Source: Gammaproteobacteria bacterium (lineage in GTDB: Bacteria > Pseudomonadota > Gammaproteobacteria > UBA6429 > Thiohalophilaceae). From it: a stretch of 64,000 nt of DNA. The notes under the pieces are model-generated. The model was not told where the DNA came from. It saw nothing but the letters and a program-made list of their open reading frames with translations, and did not search any database. How positions within the stretch are numbered: position 1 is the first letter of the stretch; the number at the start of each line of letters is the position of its first letter. Made by a program: the position numbers and the translations under genes. The stretch lies in NCBI GenBank assembly GCA_026196045.1, contig JAPHRJ010000059.1, positions 1 through 64,000 on the forward strand, written 5' to 3'. Below, piece after piece: positions 37,712 through 47,387 of the stretch.

Positions 37712-39166
37712 ATGCAGCTACTCGTCATACAACGCATTATCGGTTTATTGCTTATGATTTTTAGCTCCACCATGCTTCCACCCATGGTGGTATCGATCAT
37801 TTATCTTGATGGTAATTTCGAACCTTTTTTTGATACCTTCGCGATCACCTTAATTACTGGCATTGTTTTATGGCTACCCGTAAAAAATCGGCGTCAGGAA
37901 TTACGCCTGCGTGACGGTTTTCTTGTCGTTGTCATGTTCTGGGCCGTACTGGGTTTATTTGGTGCTATTCCCTTTATTATTTCTGAACAACTCGACATCT
38001 CGGCCACCGATGCCGTATTTGAATCACTTTCCGGTCTAACGACAACAGGAGCTACCGTACTGGTTGGTCTTGATAATCTACCTCACTCGATTCTGTATTA
38101 CCGTCAGCAACTACAATGGCTGGGAGGCATGGGGATCATCGTATTGGCCGTGGCCATTATGCCCATGCTTGGTATCGGTGGCATGCAGTTATACCGAGCC
38201 GAAACACCTGGCCCAGTCAAAGACAGTAAACTCACCCCTCGAATTACTGAAACAGCCAAAGCACTCTGGTATATCTACTTAACGCTTACTATCGCCTGTG
38301 CCTCCGCATACTACATGGCCGGGATGGAAGCGTTTGATGCTATCACCCATAGCTTTTCTACCGTTGCGATTGGCGGCTTTTCTACACATGATGCCAGCAT
38401 GGGGCATTTTATTGATATGCCCATGGTAGAAGTGGTTGCGATCATTTTTATGTTTATTGCCGGGATCAATTTTGCTCTGCATTTCACAGCCTGGCGTTCA
38501 CGCAGTTTGAAATATTATTTCTTTGACTCAGAATTCAAAACCTATTTTAGCCTGATGCTGATCATCATGTTGATCACAATAGTTTATCTGTTATATCAAG
38601 GGACATTTGCAACAACAGAAGAAACCCTTATTCATGGCATCTTTCAGGTTGTTTCTATCGGTACCACGACAGGCTTTACGACAGAACAGTATCATCTCTG
38701 GCCTGGCTTCCTGCCCGTACTTTTATTGTTTACCAGCTTTATTGGAGGCTGCGCGGGTTCAACCGGTGGTGGTATGAAAGTAATTCGTTTTCTATTGCTA
38801 CTACGTCAGGGAATGCGTGAAATTCTTCGTGTTATTCATCCCAATGCAGTGATCACCATTAAGATTGGTGGCAAAGCCACACCACCGCGAGTGATCGAAT
38901 CGGTGTGGGGATTTTTCTCAGCCTATGTCGCCGCCTTCAGTATCATTATGCTAATCATGATGCTAACTGGACTCGATCAGGTCACGGCCTTTTCTGCCGT
39001 TGCAGCCACCATGAATAATCTTGGTCCCGGTCTTGGTGAAGTGGCTCTAAACTACGCCGGGCTTGAGCCTGTTGCCAAGTGGGTACTTTGTTTTGCTATG
39101 CTGTTGGGACGCCTTGAAATTTTCACACTACTGGTCTTGCTGACACCCTCCTTCTGGAAAAAATAG
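37712..39166 (+). CDS. trkH: Trk potassium uptake channel protein TrkH
   Basis: 484 aa, close to E. coli TrkH. It is hydrophobic throughout with four pore-loop repeats; filter glycines are seen in SGLTTTGAT, FSTVAIGGFS, GTTTGFTTE and NNLGPGLG. It moves K+ through the inner membrane together with TrkA, encoded upstream. A short divergent spacer with a repeat separates the two genes. Confidence 0.97.
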   Translation: MQLLVIQRIIGLLLMIFSSTMLPPMVVSIIYLDGNFEPFFDTFAITLITGIVLWLPVKNRRQELRLRDGFLVVVMFWAVLGLFGAIPFIISEQLDISATDAVFESLSGLTTTGATVLVGLDNLPHSILYYRQQLQWLGGMGIIVLAVAIMPMLGIGGMQLYRAETPGPVKDSKLTPRITETAKALWYIYLTLTIACASAYYMAGMEAFDAITHSFSTVAIGGFSTHDASMGHFIDMPMVEVVAIIFMFIAGINFALHFTAWRSRSLKYYFFDSEFKTYFSLMLIIMLITIVYLLYQGTFATTEETLIHGIFQVVSIGTTTGFTTEQYHLWPGFLPVLLLFTSFIGGCAGSTGGGMKVIRFLLLLRQGMREILRVIHPNAVITIKIGGKATPPRVIESVWGFFSAYVAAFSIIMLIMMLTGLDQVTAFSAVAATMNNLGPGLGEVALNYAGLEPVAKWVLCFAMLLGRLEIFTLLVLLTPSFWKK

Positions 39167-39298
39167 ATTTTAGTTCTATTTCACTTCAACTGATCATTAT
39201 CCCTCTTAATTTTATATACCTATATTGATTGCCAATTAAAAATCACCATGTCGCTCATGACATGACATAGCTACAAAGACACACAAATAAAAGCAGTA

Positions 39299-39323
39299 TA
39301 AAGAATAACCAGGCTGCCGATAG
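39299..39323 (+). promoter_or_regulatory. Weak FliA-like promoter candidate before the Cache chemoreceptor
   Basis: TAAAG at 39299 and GCCGATAG ending at 39323 match both sigma-28 elements with one mismatch in the -10, but only 13 bp separate TAAA from GCCGATAG, two short of the usual 15. It lies about 100 bp before the chemoreceptor ATG. Spacing makes this uncertain. Confidence 0.3.
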
Positions 39324-39425
39324 ATCTTTCACAGGATTATTGATAGAAATGCTGTGTACCTAACACCACAATATTTTATCAAACACCTGCCTCGCATCAT
39401 CTGTAATTTTTAGAAGGGCCAAATT

Positions 39426-41336
39426 ATGTTTCGCAATTTAACTATCGGCAAACGTCTTAGTGCGGGATTTATTCTTATCCTGCTCGCAATTATTGCCGCA
39501 ATTATTCCTGTTGTTATTTCCCAGACCAGCAAGATCGTTCATCAGGCTGAATTAAGAGAACTGGAAAAGGTATTTAATAATGCCCAGGCAGAAATACAGT
39601 CAAAAGGACAGCTGGCACAGGCTTTAAGCCTGACAATTGCTCAGACACCTGAAGTTCAACAAGATTTTGCTAATGGTGATAGGCAATCATTAGCAGAGCG
39701 AACGGTTCCATTATTCAAACTGTTAAAACAAGAATATGCAGTGCGGCAATTCCAGTTTCATACTCCACCTGCAATATCATTTTTACGTGCACATAAACCA
39801 GAAAAATTTGGTGATGACCTGTCATCATTCCGCAAGACAGTTGTAAAAACTAATGAGACCCGTAAACCCATATCTGGGCTGGAAGAAGGTGTAGCTGGAC
39901 TTGGTATACGAGGCATGGTCCCTGTATTTAATGATGGAAATCATATTGGCTCAATCGAGCTTGGCATGTCCTTTGGCCAACCTTTTTTTGAACAATTTAA
40001 AAAACAGTATAGCGTTGACATATCCCTGTATATAAAAAGAGATGGAAATTTTAAAGTCTTTGGCTCAACACTTAATGATCAGAAATTGCTCTCAACTGAG
40101 GAATTAAACTATGCACTAGCCAGTAATATCGTCAATGTGCAACTGGTTAATAATGACAAACCCTATGCCATTTATGCACGCAGCATAAATGACTTTTCAG
40201 GAAATCCAGTTGGAGTTCTTGAAATTGCAATGGATCGTAGTGACTATGTTGCTTCAATTTCCGAAACTCGTAATATCACGGCAATCATCTGTGCTATTGC
40301 ATTAATTATCGGTATCCTTTTTGTTCTATTATTTAGCGTAGGTATCACCCGCCCAATTAATCGCGCTGTTGCAGCCATGAATGATATTGCCGAAGGTGAA
40401 GGTGATCTAACCAAGCGGCTTGATGAAAGCGGTAACGATGAAATTACGATGCTTTCATGTGCATTTAATCGTTTTGCTGAAAAAGTCAGGAATATTATTG
40501 GGCAGGTTGCAGACTCGACTCTGCAATTATCCAATGCAACTGAAAAAATGGATCACATATCTCAAACAACCATGCATGGTGTTAGACAACAACAGCAAGA
40601 AACAGAACAGGTCGCTACAGCTATGAATGAAATGACCGCTACGGTACAGGAAGTCGCACGACATGCCTCTGATGCCGCCAGTTCAGCCTCATGTGCAAAC
40701 GATGAAACTGAAAGTGGAAAACAGATTGTAGAGAAAACGGCCCATGAGATTAATGCGCTTGCAGAAGATATCGAGAAATCCGCACACGTTATTAATGAAC
40801 TTGAATCAGAGAGTGAAAATATCGGTGGTGTTCTTGACGTCATCAAAGGTATTGCTGAACAAACAAATCTTTTGGCACTGAATGCGGCTATTGAGGCTGC
40901 ACGCGCAGGTGAACAGGGTCGAGGATTTGCAGTCGTTGCTGATGAAGTACGGACATTAGCTAGCCGGACTCAGGCGTCTACTCGTGAGATTCAGGAAATG
41001 ATTGAACGACTACAGGCCAATTCACAACATGCCGTAGAAGTTATGCAACGTAGCAAGGATGGAGCCATGACCTGTGTAAATAAAGCAACTGATGCCGGAA
41101 ACTCATTAAATACCATTACTCAGTCGGTTAACCGTATTTCTGACATGAATATGCAGATTGCCAGTGCCGCTGAAGAGCAAAGTGGTGTTGCTGAAGAAAT
41201 CAACCGCAACATCAGTAATATCAATGAAGTCGTACATCAGACAGCTGAAAGTACAAGTGAGGTATCTCATGCCAGCAAAGAGTTAGCCGCTCTTTCCAGT
41301 ACCCTGGAGGCACTGGTAGCTCAGTTTAAGACTTGA
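39426..41336 (+). CDS. Methyl-accepting chemotaxis protein with Cache-type sensor
   Basis: 636 aa. TM1 is near residues 12-32 and TM2 near 283-305. The periplasmic region between them resembles the double-Cache (dCache_3-like) fold, with [16 protein letters not shown] and [10 protein letters not shown] blocks. HAMP follows at about 305-360 and the signalling hairpin tip at about 476-510 ([20 protein letters not shown]). The ligand cannot be read. A small gene follows 22 bp later, and beyond it a TRAP operon lies in the opposite direction. Confidence 0.93.
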   Translation: MFRNLTIGKRLSAGFILILLAIIAAIIPVVISQTSKIVHQAELRELEKVFNNAQAEIQSKGQLAQALSLTIAQTPEVQQDFANGDRQSLAERTVPLFKLLKQEYAVRQFQFHTPPAISFLRAHKPEKFGDDLSSFRKTVVKTNETRKPISGLEEGVAGLGIRGMVPVFNDGNHIGSIELGMSFGQPFFEQFKKQYSVDISLYIKRDGNFKVFGSTLNDQKLLSTEELNYALASNIVNVQLVNNDKPYAIYARSINDFSGNPVGVLEIAMDRSDYVASISETRNITAIICAIALIIGILFVLLFSVGITRPINRAVAAMNDIAEGEGDLTKRLDESGNDEITMLSCAFNRFAEKVRNIIGQVADSTLQLSNATEKMDHISQTTMHGVRQQQQETEQVATAMNEMTATVQEVARHASDAASSASCANDETESGKQIVEKTAHEINALAEDIEKSAHVINELESESENIGGVLDVIKGIAEQTNLLALNAAIEAARAGEQGRGFAVVADEVRTLASRTQASTREIQEMIERLQANSQHAVEVMQRSKDGAMTCVNKATDAGNSLNTITQSVNRISDMNMQIASAAEEQSGVAEEINRNISNINEVVHQTAESTSEVSHASKELAALSSTLEALVAQFKT

Positions 41337-41358
41337 ACAAGCCATTGCAACAATCAGT

Positions 41359-41604
41359 ATGCCTTTGCTAGCTATTGATGCACAATCAAAAGCGGGTGAG
41401 GCTGTTGCAAACATTCTATTTGACTATGATGATGTCGAAGAGTTTACCAGTTGTGTGATTGATGACAGTGGTTTTGTCGACATTACTTTTTCCAGTAATA
41501 CCCCGGATGAGCTATATATCACTATTGTAAAACGAATGAATGGTCATCCTGATATTGATGGTGTATTAAGTGGAAAAAGCGGCCCAGTGTGTCCGCTATT
41601 CTAA
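41359..41604 (+). CDS. Small acidic protein of unknown function
   Basis: 81 aa, 22 bp downstream of the Cache chemoreceptor and on the same strand. There is no signal peptide or membrane segment. It is acidic (FDYDDVEEF, DDSGFVD) with alternating hydrophobic strands and ends in SGPVCPLF. I do not recognise a family. The close spacing suggests cotranscription with the receptor. The chance that it is a random frame is moderate, although its codon use looks normal. Confidence 0.55.
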   Translation: MPLLAIDAQSKAGEAVANILFDYDDVEEFTSCVIDDSGFVDITFSSNTPDELYITIVKRMNGHPDIDGVLSGKSGPVCPLF

Positions 41605-41617
41605 TTATGCGAATTAA

Positions 41618-42877
41618 CTAATCCTTCCACCATAAACTCAGAATAGGTATATAGGAAATTAATAGTAACCAGATCAACATTAACAGCAAAAATGGTATCG
41701 CGGCTCTAAACAGAGTCAGAATCGATTTACCAAACCGTTGACTTGCAATAAATAAATTAATCCCTACCGGCGGCGTTAAATACCCTATCTCCAAATTCGC
41801 TAGAAAAATAATTCCCAGATGTACCGGATCAATCTGGTAACGATTTGCTAACGGTAGAATAAGCGGCACCACCACCACAATGGCCGAGAAAATATCCATC
41901 ATCGCGCCCACTATTAATAAGAAGATATTCAACAATAATAAAAACTGAAGCTGGCTATCAATATTCTTCTCAAGTACCTCAAGAAGCTGCATGGGCAACT
42001 GTGAATCTACAATCAGGTTAGTCAGCCCCATGGCGACACCGAGAATAATCAGGATCGCCCCCACCAGCATTGCCGTCTCTGCCAGTACCTTCGGCATATC
42101 TCTTTGTAATTTAATCTTTTTCGCGATCGCTGTTTCAACAAATAGAACATAAACTACCGTAAATGCAGCCGCTTCGGTCAGGGTAACAAATCCCCCAAAA
42201 ATCCCGACGATAATGGCAACAGGCAAAAGTAAATCCCAGATACCCACGCGCATAGCCTTGATTACTTTAGTAACAGAAAATTCATGAATCGGTGTATCTG
42301 AGCTTGCGGCCGTGTAATAACTATAAATAGATAATATCAAAAGTAGCACCATCCCCGGCACAATCCCGGCCAGAAAAAGATCGTCAATATTCACTCCTGC
42401 AACAATACCATAGAGCAATATTGCCAGGCTCGGTGGAAATAGTAAGCCCAGTGATCCTGATGATGTTAAGAGTCCGAGACTGAAACGCTCATTGTATTGT
42501 GCCTGTTTTAACAGCGGGTATAACACTCCTCCAAGGGCAATAATAGTAACCCCTGACGCCCCAGAAAACGCTGTAAAAAATGCACAGGCCATAATGGTGA
42601 CAATGGCCTGACCACCATGCAACCAACCAAATAAAGCATTAAATAACTTGATCAGACGTTCGGGTGCCGCACCGGCTGCCATAATCATTCCGGCAAGTGT
42701 AAACAGCGGAATGGCTATCAGATTTGGGTGGCTGGCAATCCGATACATTTCAATGATGAGTACAACAGGGTTTAACTCGGCCGAGACACTGGCAACAAGT
42801 CCTCCAGCACCAAGAACCACAAATAACGGCACGCCGAGAATAGCCAATACCACCAGTATGATAACTATCAGCGTCAT
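41618..42877 (-). CDS. TRAP large permease, TPAT type (TatM)
   Basis: 419 aa, near the classical DctM length. It is hydrophobic throughout with about 12 membrane segments; the conserved SGSLGLLFPPSLAILLYG and IGYLTPPVGINLFIA blocks are present. Its start overlaps the small permease gene by 4 bp (ATGA), showing translational coupling. It is the last gene of the TatT-TatP-TatQ-TatM operon. Confidence 0.93.
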   Translation of the reverse strand: MTLIVIILVVLAILGVPLFVVLGAGGLVASVSAELNPVVLIIEMYRIASHPNLIAIPLFTLAGMIMAAGAAPERLIKLFNALFGWLHGGQAIVTIMACAFFTAFSGASGVTIIALGGVLYPLLKQAQYNERFSLGLLTSSGSLGLLFPPSLAILLYGIVAGVNIDDLFLAGIVPGMVLLLILSIYSYYTAASSDTPIHEFSVTKVIKAMRVGIWDLLLPVAIIVGIFGGFVTLTEAAAFTVVYVLFVETAIAKKIKLQRDMPKVLAETAMLVGAILIILGVAMGLTNLIVDSQLPMQLLEVLEKNIDSQLQFLLLLNIFLLIVGAMMDIFSAIVVVVPLILPLANRYQIDPVHLGIIFLANLEIGYLTPPVGINLFIASQRFGKSILTLFRAAIPFLLLMLIWLLLISYIPILSLWWKD

Positions 42878-43347
42878 AAGTGGATGTAGTTCTTACGTGC
42901 AAGCAGGGTCAACAAAATAAAATGTAGTCCCAATAGAAAAAAACCACCCGGTAATATCAAAGCCAGGTAGACTGACCATTGTTCATTGATGGGAGCATAC
43001 TTCCATTCGTCTAGCCAGAATAATCCTGCGTACCAGCCGAGAATAAAACAGACTAAAGCGCTCACGCCTAAAAACGGCCGATAACATTTTTTCTGAGTTT
43101 TCTCAGAAATGATATTGGCCAGTACATCTATCTTGATATGCTTGTTATATTCTGTCGCCAGGGCTGCGCCCATAAACGTAACAAACAGAACCAAATGCCG
43201 TGAAATAACATCCAGGACTGGAAAGCCTGTTTCAAAAACATTGCGAGCAATTATCTGAATAACTGCGAATAATAATAGAAAAGATAAACTAACCGCAGCA
43301 ATAAAGGTTTCAAGACGTACCAGGAACTGTTTAAAACTTGCTAGCAT
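42874..43347 (-). CDS. TRAP small permease, TPAT type (TatQ)
   Basis: 157 aa with four membrane segments (first about 16-34). The ALATEYNKHIKIDVLANII stretch matches the usual DctQ loop. It starts 2 bp after TatP and overlaps the large permease by 4 bp. It forms the membrane complex with TatM. Confidence 0.9.
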   Translation of the reverse strand: MLASFKQFLVRLETFIAAVSLSFLLLFAVIQIIARNVFETGFPVLDVISRHLVLFVTFMGAALATEYNKHIKIDVLANIISEKTQKKCYRPFLGVSALVCFILGWYAGLFWLDEWKYAPINEQWSVYLALILPGGFFLLGLHFILLTLLARKNYIHL

Positions 43348-43349
43348 TT

Positions 43350-44375
43350 TTATTTTTTAGATATTGATCTACTTCGATATCCTTCAAGCAGCTTTCGAAC
43401 CTGCTCAAAGTTATCATGAGAAATATAGCCCGATGATGCCATTATTTTTGCCGCCATATCCCTTAGCTTAAGCATTTCCTTGAACTCTTCATCACTCCAG
43501 TCCCACATAAACTCAATACCACTTTTCTCCAGTAGTTTGATACTTTTCTCATTATCACGCCGAGCAATGTCATTAATTGTGCTGCCCGTTATTTTTCCTG
43601 TTTTCTTTAATAATGCCTGAATATCTTTAGGGAGTTTTTTAAAAAAACGCTGACTAACAACCAGGCTTCCTATCGCATTCGTCATGGGTACTTTCGATGC
43701 GTATTTCAGTTTGCTGTGCCACTGTAATGCCATCGCCCCAAAAGGTGAGTTATATACTGTATCGATGCTGCCATGCTTGGCAGACAATTGTGAATACACA
43801 TCTATAATCGACAAAGGAATAGGCGCAATATTCGCCGCCTCGGCAAAGGCTTCGCCTAACAGATCACCTTGCCATAACCAGAGTCGGCGAGTTTTGAGCT
43901 CATCAAGAGAATGGATCGGGTGTTTAGAAAAAAAATGTATAAACCCCACTTCCGGCCAGCCCAGTAATTCAAACCCTTTTTCTCTGAATCCCTGTTCTAT
44001 CTGCGGCATCATACGTTCACGCACATAGTCTGACTCATCGGTATTTTTATATAAAAATGGCATTTCAAGTACTCGAGCCTGAGAATAGATGCGACCAATG
44101 CCATAGCCTGTAAAAAATGCTCCCTGTAACTGGTTGCTTCTAATTTTACGCAGGACATCAGGTTCATCACCCATCACACCACCAGGGTAAATTTTAAATT
44201 TCAATCTCCCCTTTGATTCTTTTTCAACTTCGCTTGCCCATTTGTCAATTTCTTTCATCCAGGCTGTATCGGGAGGAATAAGGGAGGCGAATTTCAGGGT
44301 ATATACCTGTTTAGCTTGAACGGAAAAAGAAATGACTAAACATGTAAGTGCTATCAAATACTTAATTAAAACCAT
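43350..44375 (-). CDS. TRAP substrate-binding protein, TPAT type (TatP)
   Basis: 341 aa with a Sec signal peptide (residues 1-21, ending VQA-K). Overall DctP fold: YTLKFASLIPPDTAWM, YPGGVMGDEPDVLRKI, FFSKHPIHSLDELKT. At the position of the conserved TRAP Arg (LKGLKMR in the TakP-like protein of this window) it has LKTRRLW, i.e. W166 by my alignment. This suggests a ligand other than a simple carboxylate. It overlaps the TatT gene by 10 bp. In Treponema pallidum the homologous TatP binds TatT. Confidence 0.9.
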   Translation of the reverse strand: MVLIKYLIALTCLVISFSVQAKQVYTLKFASLIPPDTAWMKEIDKWASEVEKESKGRLKFKIYPGGVMGDEPDVLRKIRSNQLQGAFFTGYGIGRIYSQARVLEMPFLYKNTDESDYVRERMMPQIEQGFREKGFELLGWPEVGFIHFFSKHPIHSLDELKTRRLWLWQGDLLGEAFAEAANIAPIPLSIIDVYSQLSAKHGSIDTVYNSPFGAMALQWHSKLKYASKVPMTNAIGSLVVSQRFFKKLPKDIQALLKKTGKITGSTINDIARRDNEKSIKLLEKSGIEFMWDWSDEEFKEMLKLRDMAAKIMASSGYISHDNFEQVRKLLEGYRSRSISKK

Positions 44376-45235
44376 GCTTTTCCCTCCTCCAGTAACAAGC
44401 TCGCTTTATGCTTTGCGATGGCATTAATTAATGCCTGGTCTGGATAAAGATCATCTGCAGCACTTATTACTTTAGTTAGCCTTTTATTAAAGGCTTTTTC
44501 ATCAAAACGTTGCCGTTCCAGATACTGCGCCTGTAATAAGTCAGCCATAAGAATACGATTATTCATATGCTGACGAGCATAGTTAAAATGTTGCTCTGAT
44601 AGTTTGAAATCACCACCTAACATCGGAGCTCGACTACCATAATAAGCACCAAAGTACAGATGTGGGCCTGCCATGAAATAATTTTCATCCAGTTCCAGTA
44701 CTCGCTCCATCAACATTACTGCCCGGGGTAAATATGAAAGACTCTCGACACTATCGCGATTCATATCGACCCATTTGGTTAAGTTTGACGCGGTCCAGAA
44801 TAAAGCAGCCGTCGCATCTTCATCTAACTGGTTTACCGCTAGTTGCAAGTTATCCAGCGTGTTATCCATGTGTTCTCGACTGAGACCATACCGCTCCAGT
44901 GCCTTAATCCCATGTAAGTAGCCTCGAAAATAGAGTTTACTCGCACGTACCTTATTTTCATCTTCAACGAAGCCAAAAGCAAAACCATAATATCCCTGTG
45001 CGGCATATTCTCTTAATGTCTCATTAGATGGGTCATTAACCATCATTCCTTCGAGCATTTCTATATTAGCCGGAAAAGCCGCTTTGGCTAATTCAAGATC
45101 GGTTTCCCGATTCATGGCCGTAATTCCGCCTTCGATCATCGGTAATGATGCTCTCACCAACATGGTATTCATGGAACAGGCACTGCTAAGCAGAACCATA
45201 GAAAACAGCAAAATAAGACGGATAATCTGAGTCAT
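44366..45235 (-). CDS. TPR-type lipoprotein TatT, TRAP-associated
   Basis: 289 aa from the ATG at 45235, chosen because a good ribosome binding site (GGGAGA) precedes it and it opens a lipoprotein signal ending LLSSAC-S (Cys about residue 20). An upstream ATG at 45298 would bury this signal. The mature protein is helical (LELAKAAFPANIEMLEGMM, VMLMERVLELDENY) and belongs to the TRAP-associated TatT family known from T. pallidum Tp0956, which forms a helical trimer with a hydrophobic pore and binds TatP. It starts the four-gene operon. Confidence 0.88.
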   Translation of the reverse strand: MTQIIRLILLFSMVLLSSACSMNTMLVRASLPMIEGGITAMNRETDLELAKAAFPANIEMLEGMMVNDPSNETLREYAAQGYYGFAFGFVEDENKVRASKLYFRGYLHGIKALERYGLSREHMDNTLDNLQLAVNQLDEDATAALFWTASNLTKWVDMNRDSVESLSYLPRAVMLMERVLELDENYFMAGPHLYFGAYYGSRAPMLGGDFKLSEQHFNYARQHMNNRILMADLLQAQYLERQRFDEKAFNKRLTKVISAADDLYPDQALINAIAKHKASLLLEEGKAWF

Positions 45236-45461
45236 TAATGTTTCTCCCTTTTTATAATTATATAGGGTCAGAAAATACTCTGCATACCTTTGCCACATTA
45301 GAAAATCTTAAATAGATTTAATTTAAGATAAAAGCTGAGGTACTGGAATAAAAACAGTATAGCCTACTGTTAAAGCTATGAAACGACTGATTAATAATCG
45401 TTGGAGGGTTAATCACCAGTATAGATAAAATACCGGTGTATAGTGCTCATAGTTGACTGTG

Positions 45462-47294
45462 TTACTCAACCGTAACCGATTTCGCCAAATTACGCGGCTG
45501 ATCGACATCAGTACCTTTGATCACGGCGACATGATACGCCAGTAACTGCAATGGAATCGTGAAAATGACAGGCGAGATCGCTTTATCTGTTGGCGCAATA
45601 TTCAATACCGTCATACCTTCTACCGGTTCAATACCAGATTCGATATCAGCAAAGACAAATAACTCACCACCACGTGCTCTTACTTCCTGTAAATTAGCTT
45701 TGAGTTTATCCAGCATTTCATCATTGGGTGCCACCGCAACAATGGGTACGGTTGAATCAACCAGTGCCAGTGGACCATGTTTTAATTCACCGGCAGGATA
45801 ACCTTCGGCATGAATATAGGAAATTTCTTTCAACTTCAGTGCGCCTTCCAGTGCAACAGGATACTGTTCGCCACGACCCAGGAATAATGCATTATGTTTA
45901 TCACCAAAGCGTGTTGCCAGTTTCTGGATTTCCCCATCTAACTGCAAAGCCGTTTCAATATAGCCAGGTAGCTGTCGTAACTGTTCAACAATCTTGGATT
46001 CGACTTCTTCTTCCAGTTTATGCCGACGACCTAGTACTACGATCAATAATAACAATGCAACCAGTTGAGTGGTAAAAGCCTTGGTGGAAGCCACACCAAT
46101 CTCTGGACCTGCACGTGTCATTAATACCAGATCAGATTCTCGCACTAATGAACTCTCTGGCACATTACAGATACTCAGTGTATTTACAAAGCCCATTTTT
46201 TTCGCGGCTCTTAATGCAGCCAGGGTATCCGCTGTTTCTCCGGACTGTGAAACCGTAACAAACAAAGTATTGGGTAAAACGGCCGCTTTGCGATATCGAA
46301 ATTCACTGGCGACCTCGATATTGCACGGTATTCCAGCCAGCGACTCAAAGCCGTATCGCGCAACCATACCTGCATGATAGGACGTGCCACAGGCGATAAT
46401 TTGTACATGCTCAATAGTGTCAAAGATCTGTGCTGCTGCAGGACCAAAAGCCCCTTCCAGCACTTTGTTATCACTAAGTCGCCCTTCAAGGGTCTCAGCA
46501 ATGGCACGAGGTTGCTCGTAGATCTCCTTTAACATGTAGTGAGCATAATCACCACGCTCAACCGCATCCGCACTTAACTGACTTTCATGGACGTTACGCT
46601 CGATGCTCTGTCCACCAGCATCAAAAATTTCAACACTCTCAGGCTTCAGTACTGCGATATCTCCTTCTTCAAGGAAAATAAAGGAATGTGTTTCTGAAAT
46701 TAAGGCGGCCACATCAGAAGCAATATAGTTTGCCTCTTCTCCCAGACCAATTACCAATGGGCTACCACGACGTGCTGCTACTAATATATCCGGTGTTTCA
46801 CTACAGATCACACCCAGCGCATAAGCCCCTTCAAGATCTTTTACTGTCTCAACAACGGCCTGATAGAGATCCTTGCCCTGCTGTTTGTATTTATGTAACT
46901 GATGAACAATTACTTCCGTATCTGTATCCGAGGTAAAACGATAATTGTCCTGTAGTTGTGCGTGTTTAAGTTTTTCATAATTCTCGATAATACCATTATG
47001 AACAACGGCCATACTCTTTTCGCACATATGCGGGTGTGCATTAGATTCGCTGGGTTCACCATGTGTTGCCCAGCGTGTGTGTGCAATCCCCACCACACCG
47101 TGCGCTGGTGTTTTCTCAAGCGCCAGTTCAAGCTGGTTAATTTTGCCCGGAGTACGTACCCGTTTCAGGCATGCCTTCTCATCAAGTAAGGCGACACCCG
47201 CCGAATCATAGCCCCGATATTCCAGGCGCTTTAATCCTTCAACCAGTACTGGTAAAACATCTTTCTTTGCTATTGCACCAACAATTCCACACAT
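45462..47294 (-). CDS. glmS: Glutamine-fructose-6-phosphate aminotransferase
   Basis: 610 aa, the usual length. It makes glucosamine-6-phosphate from fructose-6-phosphate and glutamine. The N-terminal glutaminase domain starts MCGIVGA with nucleophile Cys2 after Met removal. Two SIS sugar-isomerase domains follow (ACGTSYHAGMVA and FLGRGEQYPVALEGALKLKE). The C-terminus ends with KSVTVE. It lies 86 bp after glmU; the spacer carries an ACGAG-type inverted repeat. Confidence 0.98.
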   Translation of the reverse strand: MCGIVGAIAKKDVLPVLVEGLKRLEYRGYDSAGVALLDEKACLKRVRTPGKINQLELALEKTPAHGVVGIAHTRWATHGEPSESNAHPHMCEKSMAVVHNGIIENYEKLKHAQLQDNYRFTSDTDTEVIVHQLHKYKQQGKDLYQAVVETVKDLEGAYALGVICSETPDILVAARRGSPLVIGLGEEANYIASDVAALISETHSFIFLEEGDIAVLKPESVEIFDAGGQSIERNVHESQLSADAVERGDYAHYMLKEIYEQPRAIAETLEGRLSDNKVLEGAFGPAAAQIFDTIEHVQIIACGTSYHAGMVARYGFESLAGIPCNIEVASEFRYRKAAVLPNTLFVTVSQSGETADTLAALRAAKKMGFVNTLSICNVPESSLVRESDLVLMTRAGPEIGVASTKAFTTQLVALLLLIVVLGRRHKLEEEVESKIVEQLRQLPGYIETALQLDGEIQKLATRFGDKHNALFLGRGEQYPVALEGALKLKEISYIHAEGYPAGELKHGPLALVDSTVPIVAVAPNDEMLDKLKANLQEVRARGGELFVFADIESGIEPVEGMTVLNIAPTDKAISPVIFTIPLQLLAYHVAVIKGTDVDQPRNLAKSVTVE

Positions 47295-47303
47295 ATAAAA
47301 ATT

Positions 47304-47387
47304 CCAGTTACGAGGGACAAGGTACGAGTAACAAAGGCCAGGTTAATAAATAAACCTCGTTCCTTGTTACTCGTCCCTCGTCACTTG
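47304..47387. repeat. ACGAG-type inverted repeat, copy B (glmS/glmU)
   Basis: The left arm starts at 47304 and includes TTACGAGGGAC and TACGAGTAACAA. The right arm (47353-47387) has as reverse complement CAAGTGACGAGGGACGAG, TAACAAGGAACGAGGTT. The arms pair well with small gaps around an AT-rich loop, giving a long potential hairpin. The last codons and stop of glmU lie inside the right arm. Confidence 0.7.

Noticed and set aside
45240-45461. glmS ribozyme or riboswitch
   Set aside because: The glmS ribozyme sits upstream of glmS in Firmicutes. Here the upstream spacer is mostly an inverted repeat, and the region downstream of glmS shows only a weak ACCAGTAT/ATACCGGT hairpin without a T-tract.
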